Source: Pseudomonadota bacterium (GTDB lineage Bacteria > Pseudomonadota > Alphaproteobacteria > Azospirillales > Azospirillaceae). From it: 5,797 bases of DNA. Numbering within the stretch: the first letter of the stretch is position 1; each line of letters begins with the position of its first letter. The DNA is taken from positions 1 through 5,797 of the forward strand of contig JAEYOB010000813.1 of NCBI GenBank assembly GCA_023412175.1. Reading direction: 5' to 3'. Under the pieces are notes generated by a model that was given only the letters and a program-made list of their open reading frames with translations, was not told the origin of the DNA and searched no databases. This document shows positions 1-5,406 of the stretch, piece by piece. Position numbers and translations under genes: made by a program.

Positions 1-1
1 G

Positions 2-928
2 TTCCACTGCAACGGCTGGTGCTTCCCGTGGACGCTGGCGGTGGTTGCCGGCACCTCGGTCTGCCTGCGCGCGGTACGGCCGGACGCCGTGCTGGCGGCT
101 ATTCGCGATGAGAAGGTCAGCCACTTCTGCGGCGCGCCGATCGTCCTGAACATGATCAACAACGCGCCCGCCGAGATGAAGGCCGGGATCGAGCACAAGG
201 TGAAGGTGATGACCGCCGGCGCCGCCCCGCCCGCCGCGGTGATCGCCGGCATGGAGCGCATGGGTTGGGAGGTCACCCACGTCTATGGCCTGACCGAAGT
301 GTACGGCCCGGTCACCCTGTGCGTCTGGCATGACAAGTGGGACGGGCTGGGACTGGACGAGAAGTCGGTGCTCAAGGCCCGCCAGGGCGTGCGCGGCCCC
401 ATGCTGGAGGCGGTGATGGTCGCCGACCCCACCACCCTCACCCCGGTGCCGAAAGACGGCACGACCATGGGCGAGGTCTTCATGCGCGGCAACAACGTCA
501 TGAAGGGCTATCTGAAGAACCCGGCGGCAACCGGGGAGGCGTTTTCCGGCGGCTGGTTCCACACCGGAGACCTCGCGGTGTGGCACGCCGACGGCTACCT
601 GGAAATCAAGGACCGCTCGAAGGACATCGTCATCTCCGGCGGCGAGAACATCAGCACGATCGAGGTCGAGGACGTGCTGTACCACCATCCCGACGTGCTG
701 GAGGCGGCGGTGGTTTCGCGCCCCGACGCCAAGTGGGGCGAAACACCCTGCGCCTTCGTCACCCTGAAGGACGGCGCCACCGCGACCGAGGCGGACATCA
801 TCGCCTTCTGCCGTGACCACATGGCCCACTTCAAGGCGCCGCGCACGATCGTCTTCCGCGCCCTGCCGAAGACCTCCACCGGCAAGATCCAGAAGTACGT
901 GCTGCGTCAGATCGCGAAGGAACTCTGA
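2..928 (+). CDS. Acyl-CoA synthetase (AMP-forming), C-terminal part, 5' end outside window
   Basis: ATP-dependent ligase that activates a carboxylic acid to its acyl-CoA through an acyl-adenylate, probably in the cytoplasm. The reading frame is open from base 2, so 308 residues are visible; the family is usually about 540 residues, so roughly 230 N-terminal residues, including the ATP-binding P-loop-like motif, lie upstream. The visible part begins [11 protein letters not shown], a block typical of the COG0318 acyl-CoA synthetases that include plant AAE-type enzymes and are related to DmdB. Further motifs are YGLTE (284-298), HTGD of the adenylate-binding A7 motif (560-571), the hinge block [20 protein letters not shown] (about 590-652), and [10 protein letters not shown] near the C terminus, whose Lys codon at 884-886 is the conserved catalytic lysine. 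The first in-frame ATG, at 41, is internal and not the start. The stop is 2 bases before etfB, so it belongs to the same operon. Short- or medium-chain acids are the likely substrates, but this is inference. Confidence 0.93.
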   Translation, partial: FHCNGWCFPWTLAVVAGTSVCLRAVRPDAVLAAIRDEKVSHFCGAPIVLNMINNAPAEMKAGIEHKVKVMTAGAAPPAAVIAGMERMGWEVTHVYGLTEVYGPVTLCVWHDKWDGLGLDEKSVLKARQGVRGPMLEAVMVADPTTLTPVPKDGTTMGEVFMRGNNVMKGYLKNPAATGEAFSGGWFHTGDLAVWHADGYLEIKDRSKDIVISGGENISTIEVEDVLYHHPDVLEAAVVSRPDAKWGETPCAFVTLKDGATATEADIIAFCRDHMAHFKAPRTIVFRALPKTSTGKIQKYVLRQIAKEL

Positions 929-930
929 TT

Positions 931-1680
931 ATGAAAGTGCTGTGCGCAGTCAAGCGCGTGGTCGATTACAACGTCAAGGTCCGCGTCAAGGGCGACCGCA
1001 CCGGCGTCGAGACCGCCAACGTCAAGATGTCGATGAACCCCTTCGACGAGATCGCCGTCGAGGAGGCGGTGCGGCTCAAGGAGGCCGGCACGGCGTCGGA
1101 GATCGTCGTGGTCTCCGTTGGCCCGGCGGCCTGCCAGGAAACCCTGCGCACCGCGCTGGCCATGGGTGCCGACCGCGCCATCCTGGTGCAGACGGACGCC
1201 GAGGTGCAGCCGCTGGCCGTCGCCAAGATCCTCAAGGCCATCACCGAAAAGGAGCAGCCGCAACTGGTGCTGCTCGGCAAGCAGGCGATCGACGACGACA
1301 GCAACCAGACCGGCCAGATGCTCGCCGCCCTGCTGGGCTGGCCACAGGGCACGTTTGCATCCCGCGCGGTGGCCGGCGACGGCGCCGTCACCGTGACGCG
1401 CGAGATCGACGGCGGGCTGGAGACGGTGGAACTGAGGCTCCCCGCCGTGGTCACCACCGACCTGCGCCTCAACGAGCCGCGCTACGCCTCGCTGCCCAAC
1501 ATCATGAAGGCGAAGAAGAAGCCGTTCGACAACGTGGCTGCCGACAGCCTGGGCGTGGACATCGCGCCGCGCCTGAAGACCCTGGCGGTGAACGAGCCCC
1601 CGTCGCGCAAGGCCGGCATCAAGGTGCCGGACGTGGCGGCACTGGTGGACCGGCTGAAGAACGAAGCGAAGGTGATCTGA
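931..1680 (+). CDS. etfB: Electron transfer flavoprotein, beta subunit
   Basis: Small subunit of the soluble EtfAB heterodimer, which accepts electrons from acyl-CoA dehydrogenases and delivers them to ETF:quinone oxidoreductase. At 249 residues it has normal family length. The AMP-binding stretch [14 protein letters not shown] lies at residues 116-129. The EtfB family signature runs from V155 to T175, with R157, D160-G161-G162, E164, P171 and T175 in the expected places. The recognition loop [15 protein letters not shown] (184-198) follows; by alignment with human ETFB, L188 corresponds to the anchor Leu195 that docks into partner dehydrogenases. The ATG at 931 is chosen because [14 protein letters not shown] is the canonical N terminus and GAAGGA lies at 916-921 inside the end of the upstream gene. 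Only 2 bases separate it from the synthetase stop and 2 from etfA, so translational coupling is likely. It is a group I (housekeeping-type) ETF; there is no sign of the bifurcating FixAB type, but that was judged by eye. Confidence 0.97.
   Translation: MKVLCAVKRVVDYNVKVRVKGDRTGVETANVKMSMNPFDEIAVEEAVRLKEAGTASEIVVVSVGPAACQETLRTALAMGADRAILVQTDAEVQPLAVAKILKAITEKEQPQLVLLGKQAIDDDSNQTGQMLAALLGWPQGTFASRAVAGDGAVTVTREIDGGLETVELRLPAVVTTDLRLNEPRYASLPNIMKAKKKPFDNVAADSLGVDIAPRLKTLAVNEPPSRKAGIKVPDVAALVDRLKNEAKVI
1669..1676 (+). promoter_or_regulatory. Ribosome binding site of etfA
   Basis: AAGGTGAT lies at the 3' end of etfB and ends 6 bases before the ATG at 1683. It resembles part of the anti-Shine-Dalgarno complement. 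It supports the start at 1683 although the reading frame is open far upstream (to 813) inside etfB. Confidence 0.6.
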
Positions 1681-1682
1681 CG

Positions 1683-2612
1683 ATGCGCACCCTGGTCGTC
1701 GCCGACATGGAAGGCGGCGTGCTGAAGCCCGCCACCCTCAACGCCGTCGCCGCCGCCAAGGTCATCGGCGCCCCCATCGACGTGCTTGTCGCCGCCGCTT
1801 CCGTGCAGGCTGCGGCCCAGGCCGCCGCGGCCATCGCGGGCGTTGACACCGTGCTGACCGCCGAAGCCCCGGCCTACGAGCACGCGCTGGCCGAACCGCT
1901 GGCCGCGCTCATCCTGGCGCAGGCGGCCGGCTACAGCCACATCCTCGCCCCTGCAACGGCGAGCGCCAAGAACGTGCTGCCGCGCGTCGCGGCTCTGCTG
2001 GACGTGGCGCAGGTGTCGGACATCGTCGCGGTGGAGTCGCCGGACACCTTCGTCCGCCCGGTCTACGCCGGCAACGCTCTCGCCACCGTGCAGACGTCAG
2101 ACGCCGTCAAGGTCGTCACCGTCCGCACCACCGCGTTCGAGGCCACACCGGCCACCGGCGGTTCGGCCGGGGTCCGCAGCGTCGCCCCGGCCGGCGATCC
2201 CGGCCTGTCACGCTTCGTCTCCGCCCAGCTCGCCAAGTCCGAGCGGCCGGAGCTGACCGCCGCCCGCGTCGTGGTGTCGGGTGGGCGCGGCATGGGGGCC
2301 GGCGACAACTTCGTGCTGGTCGAGCGGGTTGCCGACAAGCTGGGCGCGGCGGTGGGGGCCAGCCGTGCGGCGGTGGACGCCGGCTTCGTGCCCAACGACC
2401 TGCAGGTCGGCCAGACCGGCAAGATCGTAGCGCCCGAGCTGTACGTGGCGGTCGGCATCTCCGGTGCCATCCAGCATCTGGCCGGCATGAAGGACTCGAA
2501 GGTCATCGTCGCCATCAACAAGGATGAGGAGGCGCCGATCTTCCAGGTCGCCGACTACGGCCTCGTCGCCGACCTCTTCAAGGCGCTGCCGGAACTGGAA
2601 CAGGCGCTCTGA
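1683..2612 (+). CDS. etfA: Electron transfer flavoprotein, alpha subunit
   Basis: Large, FAD-carrying subunit of the EtfAB heterodimer. It has 309 residues, the usual length. The N-terminal domain begins [20 protein letters not shown], the standard EtfA opening. The C-terminal FAD domain shows VVSGGRGMG with R202, then GQTGK at 243-247, then [17 protein letters not shown] from residue 253, which fits the EtfA signature through N279, including the Q264-H265 pair that sits at the flavin. The protein ends with the usual [17 protein letters not shown] tail. The frame is open back to 813, but everything before 1683 overlaps etfB and reads as Arg-rich shadow protein, so the ATG at 1683 with AAGGTGAT upstream is taken as the start. 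Lying directly behind etfB and before an acyl-CoA dehydrogenase, it is probably co-transcribed and can serve that enzyme, although ETF is often shared by many dehydrogenases in a cell. Confidence 0.97.
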   Translation: MRTLVVADMEGGVLKPATLNAVAAAKVIGAPIDVLVAAASVQAAAQAAAAIAGVDTVLTAEAPAYEHALAEPLAALILAQAAGYSHILAPATASAKNVLPRVAALLDVAQVSDIVAVESPDTFVRPVYAGNALATVQTSDAVKVVTVRTTAFEATPATGGSAGVRSVAPAGDPGLSRFVSAQLAKSERPELTAARVVVSGGRGMGAGDNFVLVERVADKLGAAVGASRAAVDAGFVPNDLQVGQTGKIVAPELYVAVGISGAIQHLAGMKDSKVIVAINKDEEAPIFQVADYGLVADLFKALPELEQAL

Positions 2613-2621
2613 CAAGGTTTC

Positions 2622-2630
2622 AAAGGGAGG
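2622..2630 (+). promoter_or_regulatory. Strong ribosome binding site of the acyl-CoA dehydrogenase
   Basis: AAAGGGAGG in the 28-base gap after etfA, ending 10 bases before the ATG at 2641. It is the best Shine-Dalgarno sequence in the operon. It decides the start: the frame is open back to 2524, but that extension overlaps etfA in another frame and shows no family similarity. Confidence 0.75.
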
Positions 2631-2640
2631 GAACACCGAG

Positions 2641-4434
2641 ATGACCGCCTACACCGCACCGCTGCGCGACATCCGCTTCACGCTGGACGAGGTCGCCAAC
2701 ATCGGCGCCGTGGCATCCCTGCCGGGCTTCGAGGAGGCCACCGAGGAGTTGCGCGATTCCATCCTCGACGAGGCCGGCAAGATCGCGGGCGGGCTGCTGG
2801 CGCCGCTCAACCGCATCGGCGACACCCGGGGCTCGCGTTGGAACGACGGCAACGTCACCACGCCGAAAGGCTGGTCGGACGCCTGGAACACGCTGGTCGA
2901 GGGCGGTTGGAACGGCCTGCCCTTCGACACGCGGTGGGGCGGCATGGGGCTGCCCAACGTGCTGAACACCGCCGTGCAGGAGATGTGGCACGCCGCCAAC
3001 ATGGCCTTCGCGCTGAACCCGATGCTGACGCAGGGCGCGGTCAACGCGCTCCAGCAGTTCGCCTCGGAGGAGTTGAAGCAGACCTACCTGCCGCGCATGG
3101 TCTCGGGCGAGTGGACCGGCACCATGAACCTGAGCGAGCCGCAGGCCGGCTCCGATCTCGCCGCCATCCGCGCCAAGGCGGAACCGGTGGGCGACGGCAG
3201 CTACAGCGTGTTCGGTCAGAAGATATTCATCACTTACGGCGACCACGACCTGACCTCGAACATCGTGCACCTCGTGCTGGCCCGCCTGCCGGACGCGCCG
3301 GTCGGGGTGAAGGGGATCTCGCTGTTCGTCGTGCCGAAGTTCCTGGTCAACGCCGACGGCAGCGTCGGCGCGCGCAACGACGTGTCCTGCGTGTCGCTGG
3401 AGCACAAGCTGGGCATCCACGCCAGTCCGACTGCGGTGCTGTCCTTCGGCGACCAGGGCGGGGCGCGCGGCTGGCTGGTGGGCGAGCCGCACAACGGGCT
3501 CGCCTACATGTTCGTGATGATGAACCACGCCCGGCAGTCGGTCGGCCTCCAGGGTCTCGCCATCGCCGAGCGCGCTTACCAACAGGCGCTGGGTTACGCC
3601 CGCGAGCGCGTGCAGGGCGCGCCGGCCGGCTGGAAGGGCGAGGGCCGCACGCCGATCGTCAACCACCCCGACGTGCGCCGTACGCTGATGAGCATGAAGG
3701 CCCGTATCGAGGCGATGCGCGGCATCCTCTACACCGCCGCGGCCGCGCATGACGTCCGCAATCACGCCGCCGACCCGGGCACCCGCAGCGCCGCGGCAAC
3801 GTTGGAGGAGTTGCTGACCCCCATCGCCAAGGGCTGGAGCACCGAGATGGGGCAGGAGATCGCCTCGCTCGGCGTCCAGGTGCACGGCGGCATGGGCTAT
3901 ATCGAGGAGACCGGCGCCGCCCAGCACCTGCGCGACGCCCGCATCACCACGATCTACGAGGGCACCACGGCGATCCAGGGCAACGACCTGGTGAACCGTA
4001 AGCTACTGCGCGACAAGGGCGCGGCGCTCACCGCCTACCTCGCCGAGGTGACGAAGAACGCCGAAGCGATGGCTGCGTCCGCCGACGCCAACCTCCAGGT
4101 GCTCGGCCGCGAGTTGGATCTTGCCGTCCGCCGCCTCGGCGACATGGCGTCCTGGATCCTCGCCAACGCCGCCCACCCGGCGCTCACCGCCGCAGCGGCG
4201 GTGCCGCTGCTGAACGCCTTCGGCCTGGTGGCCGGCGGCCACTGCCTGGGCATCGGCGCCCAGGCAGCGCAGCGCAGGCTGACCGAAGATGCCAACGACG
4301 ACGGCTTCCTGGCCGCCAAGCTGGTGACCGCGCGCTTCTTCGCCGAGCACCTGCTGGGTCAGGTCGAGGGCTTCCGCGCCTCGGTGGTCAACGGCGCCGC
4401 CACGGTGATGGCGCTGGACGAGTCGCAGCTTTGA
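2641..4434 (+). CDS. Acyl-CoA dehydrogenase, long DmdC/FadE5-like type
   Basis: FAD enzyme that introduces the 2,3-trans double bond into an acyl-CoA and hands the electrons to ETF. At 597 residues it is longer than the classic ~380-residue enzymes and fits the DmdC/FadE5-like group. In order: a short N-terminal segment (about 2-35, YTAPLRDIRFTLDEV) typical of this group; the helical N domain; the beta domain with MNLSEPQAGSD at 162-172, the FAD/substrate-binding motif; the C-terminal helical domain with VHGGMGYIEETGAAQHLRDA; and IYEGTTAIQGNDL, whose Glu is residue 440 (codon 3958-3960) and aligns with the catalytic base of DmdC-like enzymes. A further helical extension (about 470-597) is characteristic of this subgroup. 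It is intact and the last gene of the operon, downstream of ligase and ETF genes. Substrate is unknown: DmdC uses 3-methylmercaptopropionyl-CoA and FadE5 uses a broad range of acyl-CoAs, and the sequence read by eye cannot separate these. Confidence 0.93.
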   Translation: MTAYTAPLRDIRFTLDEVANIGAVASLPGFEEATEELRDSILDEAGKIAGGLLAPLNRIGDTRGSRWNDGNVTTPKGWSDAWNTLVEGGWNGLPFDTRWGGMGLPNVLNTAVQEMWHAANMAFALNPMLTQGAVNALQQFASEELKQTYLPRMVSGEWTGTMNLSEPQAGSDLAAIRAKAEPVGDGSYSVFGQKIFITYGDHDLTSNIVHLVLARLPDAPVGVKGISLFVVPKFLVNADGSVGARNDVSCVSLEHKLGIHASPTAVLSFGDQGGARGWLVGEPHNGLAYMFVMMNHARQSVGLQGLAIAERAYQQALGYARERVQGAPAGWKGEGRTPIVNHPDVRRTLMSMKARIEAMRGILYTAAAAHDVRNHAADPGTRSAAATLEELLTPIAKGWSTEMGQEIASLGVQVHGGMGYIEETGAAQHLRDARITTIYEGTTAIQGNDLVNRKLLRDKGAALTAYLAEVTKNAEAMAASADANLQVLGRELDLAVRRLGDMASWILANAAHPALTAAAAVPLLNAFGLVAGGHCLGIGAQAAQRRLTEDANDDGFLAAKLVTARFFAEHLLGQVEGFRASVVNGAATVMALDESQL

Positions 4435-4444
4435 GGAGGAAGCC

Positions 4445-4465
4445 CCTCTCCCTTGATGGGAGAGG
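4445..4465 (+). terminator. Hairpin behind the operon, possible terminator
   Basis: CCTCTCCC and GGGAGAGG form a perfect 8-bp stem around the loop TTGAT, starting 10 bases after the dehydrogenase stop codon. No T-tract follows, so it is not a standard intrinsic terminator. It could end transcription weakly, protect the 3' end of the mRNA, or be one copy of the CCCTCTCCC-type intergenic palindromes common in G+C-rich proteobacterial genomes. Confidence 0.5.
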
Positions 4466-4605
4466 ACTTCGGGATGGTTCTGCGTCGCCGGCTTGGCGCT
4501 CCGGGCGGCACCCGGACACAGTCGTCCGAGCGCGTCACACAGCACACAAACCGGCTACTCGCCTCGGCAATCCTCAATGAGGCGAAACCTCATTTCGGCG
4601 GCTCC
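4466..4605. other. Intergenic stretch without recognisable gene
   Basis: No reading frame here looks like a real protein on either strand; open frames crossing it run through unrelated elements. It holds several short inverted repeats: CGCC/GGCG (4486-4498), CCGGG/CCCGG (4501-4515) and AATGAGG/CCTCATT (4576-4594, 7-bp stem, 5-base loop). These are unremarkable singly in such G+C-rich DNA. The boundary with the IS630 remnant is not sharp. Confidence 0.5.
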
Positions 4606-4752
4606 GAGAAGATGGAGATTGTTTCTTAGGAAACCGCGCATGCGGCCGAGCAGGCCCGCGCGGATGTCGCCGCGGCACGGGAGGCGTGCTTCGAGGCGCA
4701 GCCCGACCTTGACCCGAGCAAGCTGGTGTTCCTCGACGAGACCGGCGCTTCG
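4606..4752 (+). pseudogene. IS630-family transposase remnant
   Basis: Internal fragment of an IS630-family (Tc1/mariner superfamily) DDE transposase. The clear part is frame 4630-4752, reading ETAHAAEQARADVAAAREA followed by FEAQPDLDPSKLVFLDETGAS. This matches the family block around the first catalytic Asp (codon 4735-4737, in LVFLDET). Just upstream, WRLFLRK in the +1 frame (about 4614-4634) resembles the WRFF...KK block that precedes TAHAAEQ in intact members. A frameshift with loss of a few residues, plus an in-frame TAG at 4627-4629, therefore separates the two. The reading ends at the junction with IS66 sequence at about 4750-4752; the second Asp, the Glu and the C terminus are missing. 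It is non-functional. The upstream limit is uncertain. Confidence 0.75.
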
Positions 4753-4802
4753 GTGTGGCCGCTGGCCAGCCAGACCCGCACGCCGCTCGGCACCGGGATC
4801 AT
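4750..4802 (-). pseudogene. tnpB: IS66-family tnpB, 5' fragment
   Basis: The first 17 codons read MIPVPSGVRVWLASGHT, the conserved N terminus of IS66 TnpB, which normally continues with DMRRGF or similar for a total of about 115 residues. Here codon 18 is GAA and the following codons (APVSSR) are the complement of the IS630 remnant, so tnpB is cut at about 4750. The ATGA overlap with the tnpA stop (4802-4799) is the usual coupled arrangement in this family. It is too short for any long open frame and was recognised by translating through the tnpA stop. Confidence 0.82.
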
Positions 4803-5212
4803 GCCTGGGCGCCGACGACGGCCGCCGCCAGGGCCGGATCGACCGGCCCTTCCAGACGCAGGCGCGCCCCGCCGGGCAGGATGACCTCAAGGATCGCCGC
4901 CGGGCTCGCGGCCGGTGTCGCTGGAGACGGCAATGATCCACGAGGCTCTGGTGTCCGCGGTTCGATGGCGGTCGGCTCCGGCCTGATGGTCACCGCAACG
5001 AAATTGGACGGTTCGGCCACGGTGGTGCCAGCGGCCGTCATCAGCCGCCGCCAGCGGTACAGAAGGCTCTCGTGCACACCGAGCCGGCGGACCGCCTCCG
5101 TCACCGCCACGCCGGGGCGGAACGCCTCCTCGATCATCCGCACCTTCTCCGCCGGCGTGTAGGTCCGCCGCCGCTCCGTCCCCGTCAGAACCTCGATACG
5201 CTGGTAAGCCAT
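4799..5212 (-). CDS. tnpA: IS66-family accessory protein TnpA
   Basis: Small accessory protein of IS66 elements with a transposase-8-like helix-turn-helix; its exact role in transposition is not well defined. It has 137 residues, within the family's normal range. It starts MAYQRIEVLTGTERRRTYTP. The helix-turn-helix covers about residues 17-57, with EKVRMIEEAF as first helix and VTEAVRRLGVHESLLYRWR as the turn and recognition helix. A Pro/Ala-rich linker (about 80-105) leads to the C-terminal LPGGARLRLEGPVDPALAAAV block typical of the family. The ATG at 5212 is chosen over the one at 5257 because MAYQRIEVL is the usual start; no clear Shine-Dalgarno precedes it. The stop TGA (4801-4799) overlaps the tnpB ATG (4802-4800) as ATGA. 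The gene looks intact although the element around it is broken. Confidence 0.88.
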   Translation of the reverse strand: MAYQRIEVLTGTERRRTYTPAEKVRMIEEAFRPGVAVTEAVRRLGVHESLLYRWRRLMTAAGTTVAEPSNFVAVTIRPEPTAIEPRTPEPRGSLPSPATPAASPAAILEVILPGGARLRLEGPVDPALAAAVVGAQA

Positions 5213-5226
5213 GACGTCTGCCACTC

Positions 5227-5259
5227 GTTTGCGTCCGCGCGATGACGCGCCATGCAAAC
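5227..5259 (-). promoter_or_regulatory. Hairpin in the leader of IS66 tnpA
   Basis: An inverted repeat with GTTTGC (5227-5232) pairing with GCAAAC (5254-5259), extended by a G-T and a T-A pair, then a small internal loop and GCGCG/CGCGC (5237-5241 with 5246-5250) around a 4-base loop. It lies 14 bases upstream of the tnpA start in the only transcript direction that makes sense. It could limit translation of transposase mRNA, as leader structures do in other insertion sequences; no function is shown. Confidence 0.4.
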
Positions 5260-5301
5260 CTCAGACGCTGCCGCCCATCTTGCCAAGGCGGCGCTCACCG
5301 G

Positions 5302-5320
5302 CTTTCAATTACCCACATCC
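5302..5320 (+). repeat. Left terminal inverted repeat of the IS50-like element
   Basis: CTTTCAATTACCCACATCC matches the 19-base Tn5 mosaic end CTGTCTCTTATACACATCT at 13 of 19 positions without gaps, including the terminal CT and the inner CACATC. Its place 86 bases before a Tn5-like transposase start fits a left end. The matching right end is outside the window. Confidence 0.6.
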
Positions 5321-5376
5321 TTCAGAATCGCTGGTGACGGCGGTCTCCACCTCGAACGCGGGCAATCCGCGGCCTG

Positions 5377-5403
5377 TTGACATCGAACGATGTTCGGGAG
5401 GAG
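5377..5403 (+). promoter_or_regulatory. TTGACA box, palindrome and ribosome binding site before the IS4-family transposase
   Basis: A perfect TTGACA (5377-5382) overlaps a near-palindrome ACATCG-AA-CGATGT (5380-5393). It is followed by GGGAGGAG (5396-5403), a strong Shine-Dalgarno sequence 3 bases from the ATG at 5407. A -10 box at normal spacing would fall on the Shine-Dalgarno, and none is visible there, so TTGACA is probably not part of a promoter for the full protein. The palindrome may be an operator or an mRNA structure next to the ribosome binding site, or chance. Confidence 0.4.
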
Positions 5404-5406
5404 CCG

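Larger units (their letters stand above)
4750..5298 (-). mobile_element. Truncated IS66-family element (tnpA, start of tnpB)
   Basis: Left part of an IS66-family insertion sequence in minus orientation: leader, intact tnpA, and the first codons of tnpB. The rest of tnpB, all of tnpC (the DDE transposase) and the other terminal repeat are absent, replaced by IS630 sequence at 4750-4752. On the minus strand the outer end reads GTGAGCGCCGCC from 5298 inward. IS66 ends usually begin GTAAGCG or similar, so I place the tip near 5298, with an uncertainty of several bases because no second end is present for comparison. The fragment cannot move by itself. Confidence 0.75.

Noticed and set aside
813..1682. 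In-frame N-terminal extension of etfA
   Set aside because: It overlaps the synthetase end and all of etfB, reads as Arg-rich shadow protein, and the canonical EtfA start with a ribosome binding site lies at 1683.
2524..2640. N-terminal extension of the acyl-CoA dehydrogenase
   Set aside because: It overlaps etfA out of frame; a strong Shine-Dalgarno at 2622-2630 and the usual family N terminus place the start at 2641.
2620..3927. Long open frame (435 codons) on the - strand opposite the acyl-CoA dehydrogenase
   Set aside because: Its product is His/Gly/Arg-rich without any family motif; it is the usual antisense shadow of a G+C-rich gene whose + strand product is clearly recognised.
4493..4936. 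Open frame of 147 codons on the + strand
   Set aside because: It crosses intergenic DNA, the IS630 remnant and the IS66 antisense strand in one frame and encodes Arg-rich sequence; only the WRLFLRK piece within it resembles a real protein.
4755..5162. Open frame of 135 codons on the + strand opposite IS66 tnpA
   Set aside because: Antisense shadow; the minus strand encodes the recognised TnpA with helix-turn-helix.
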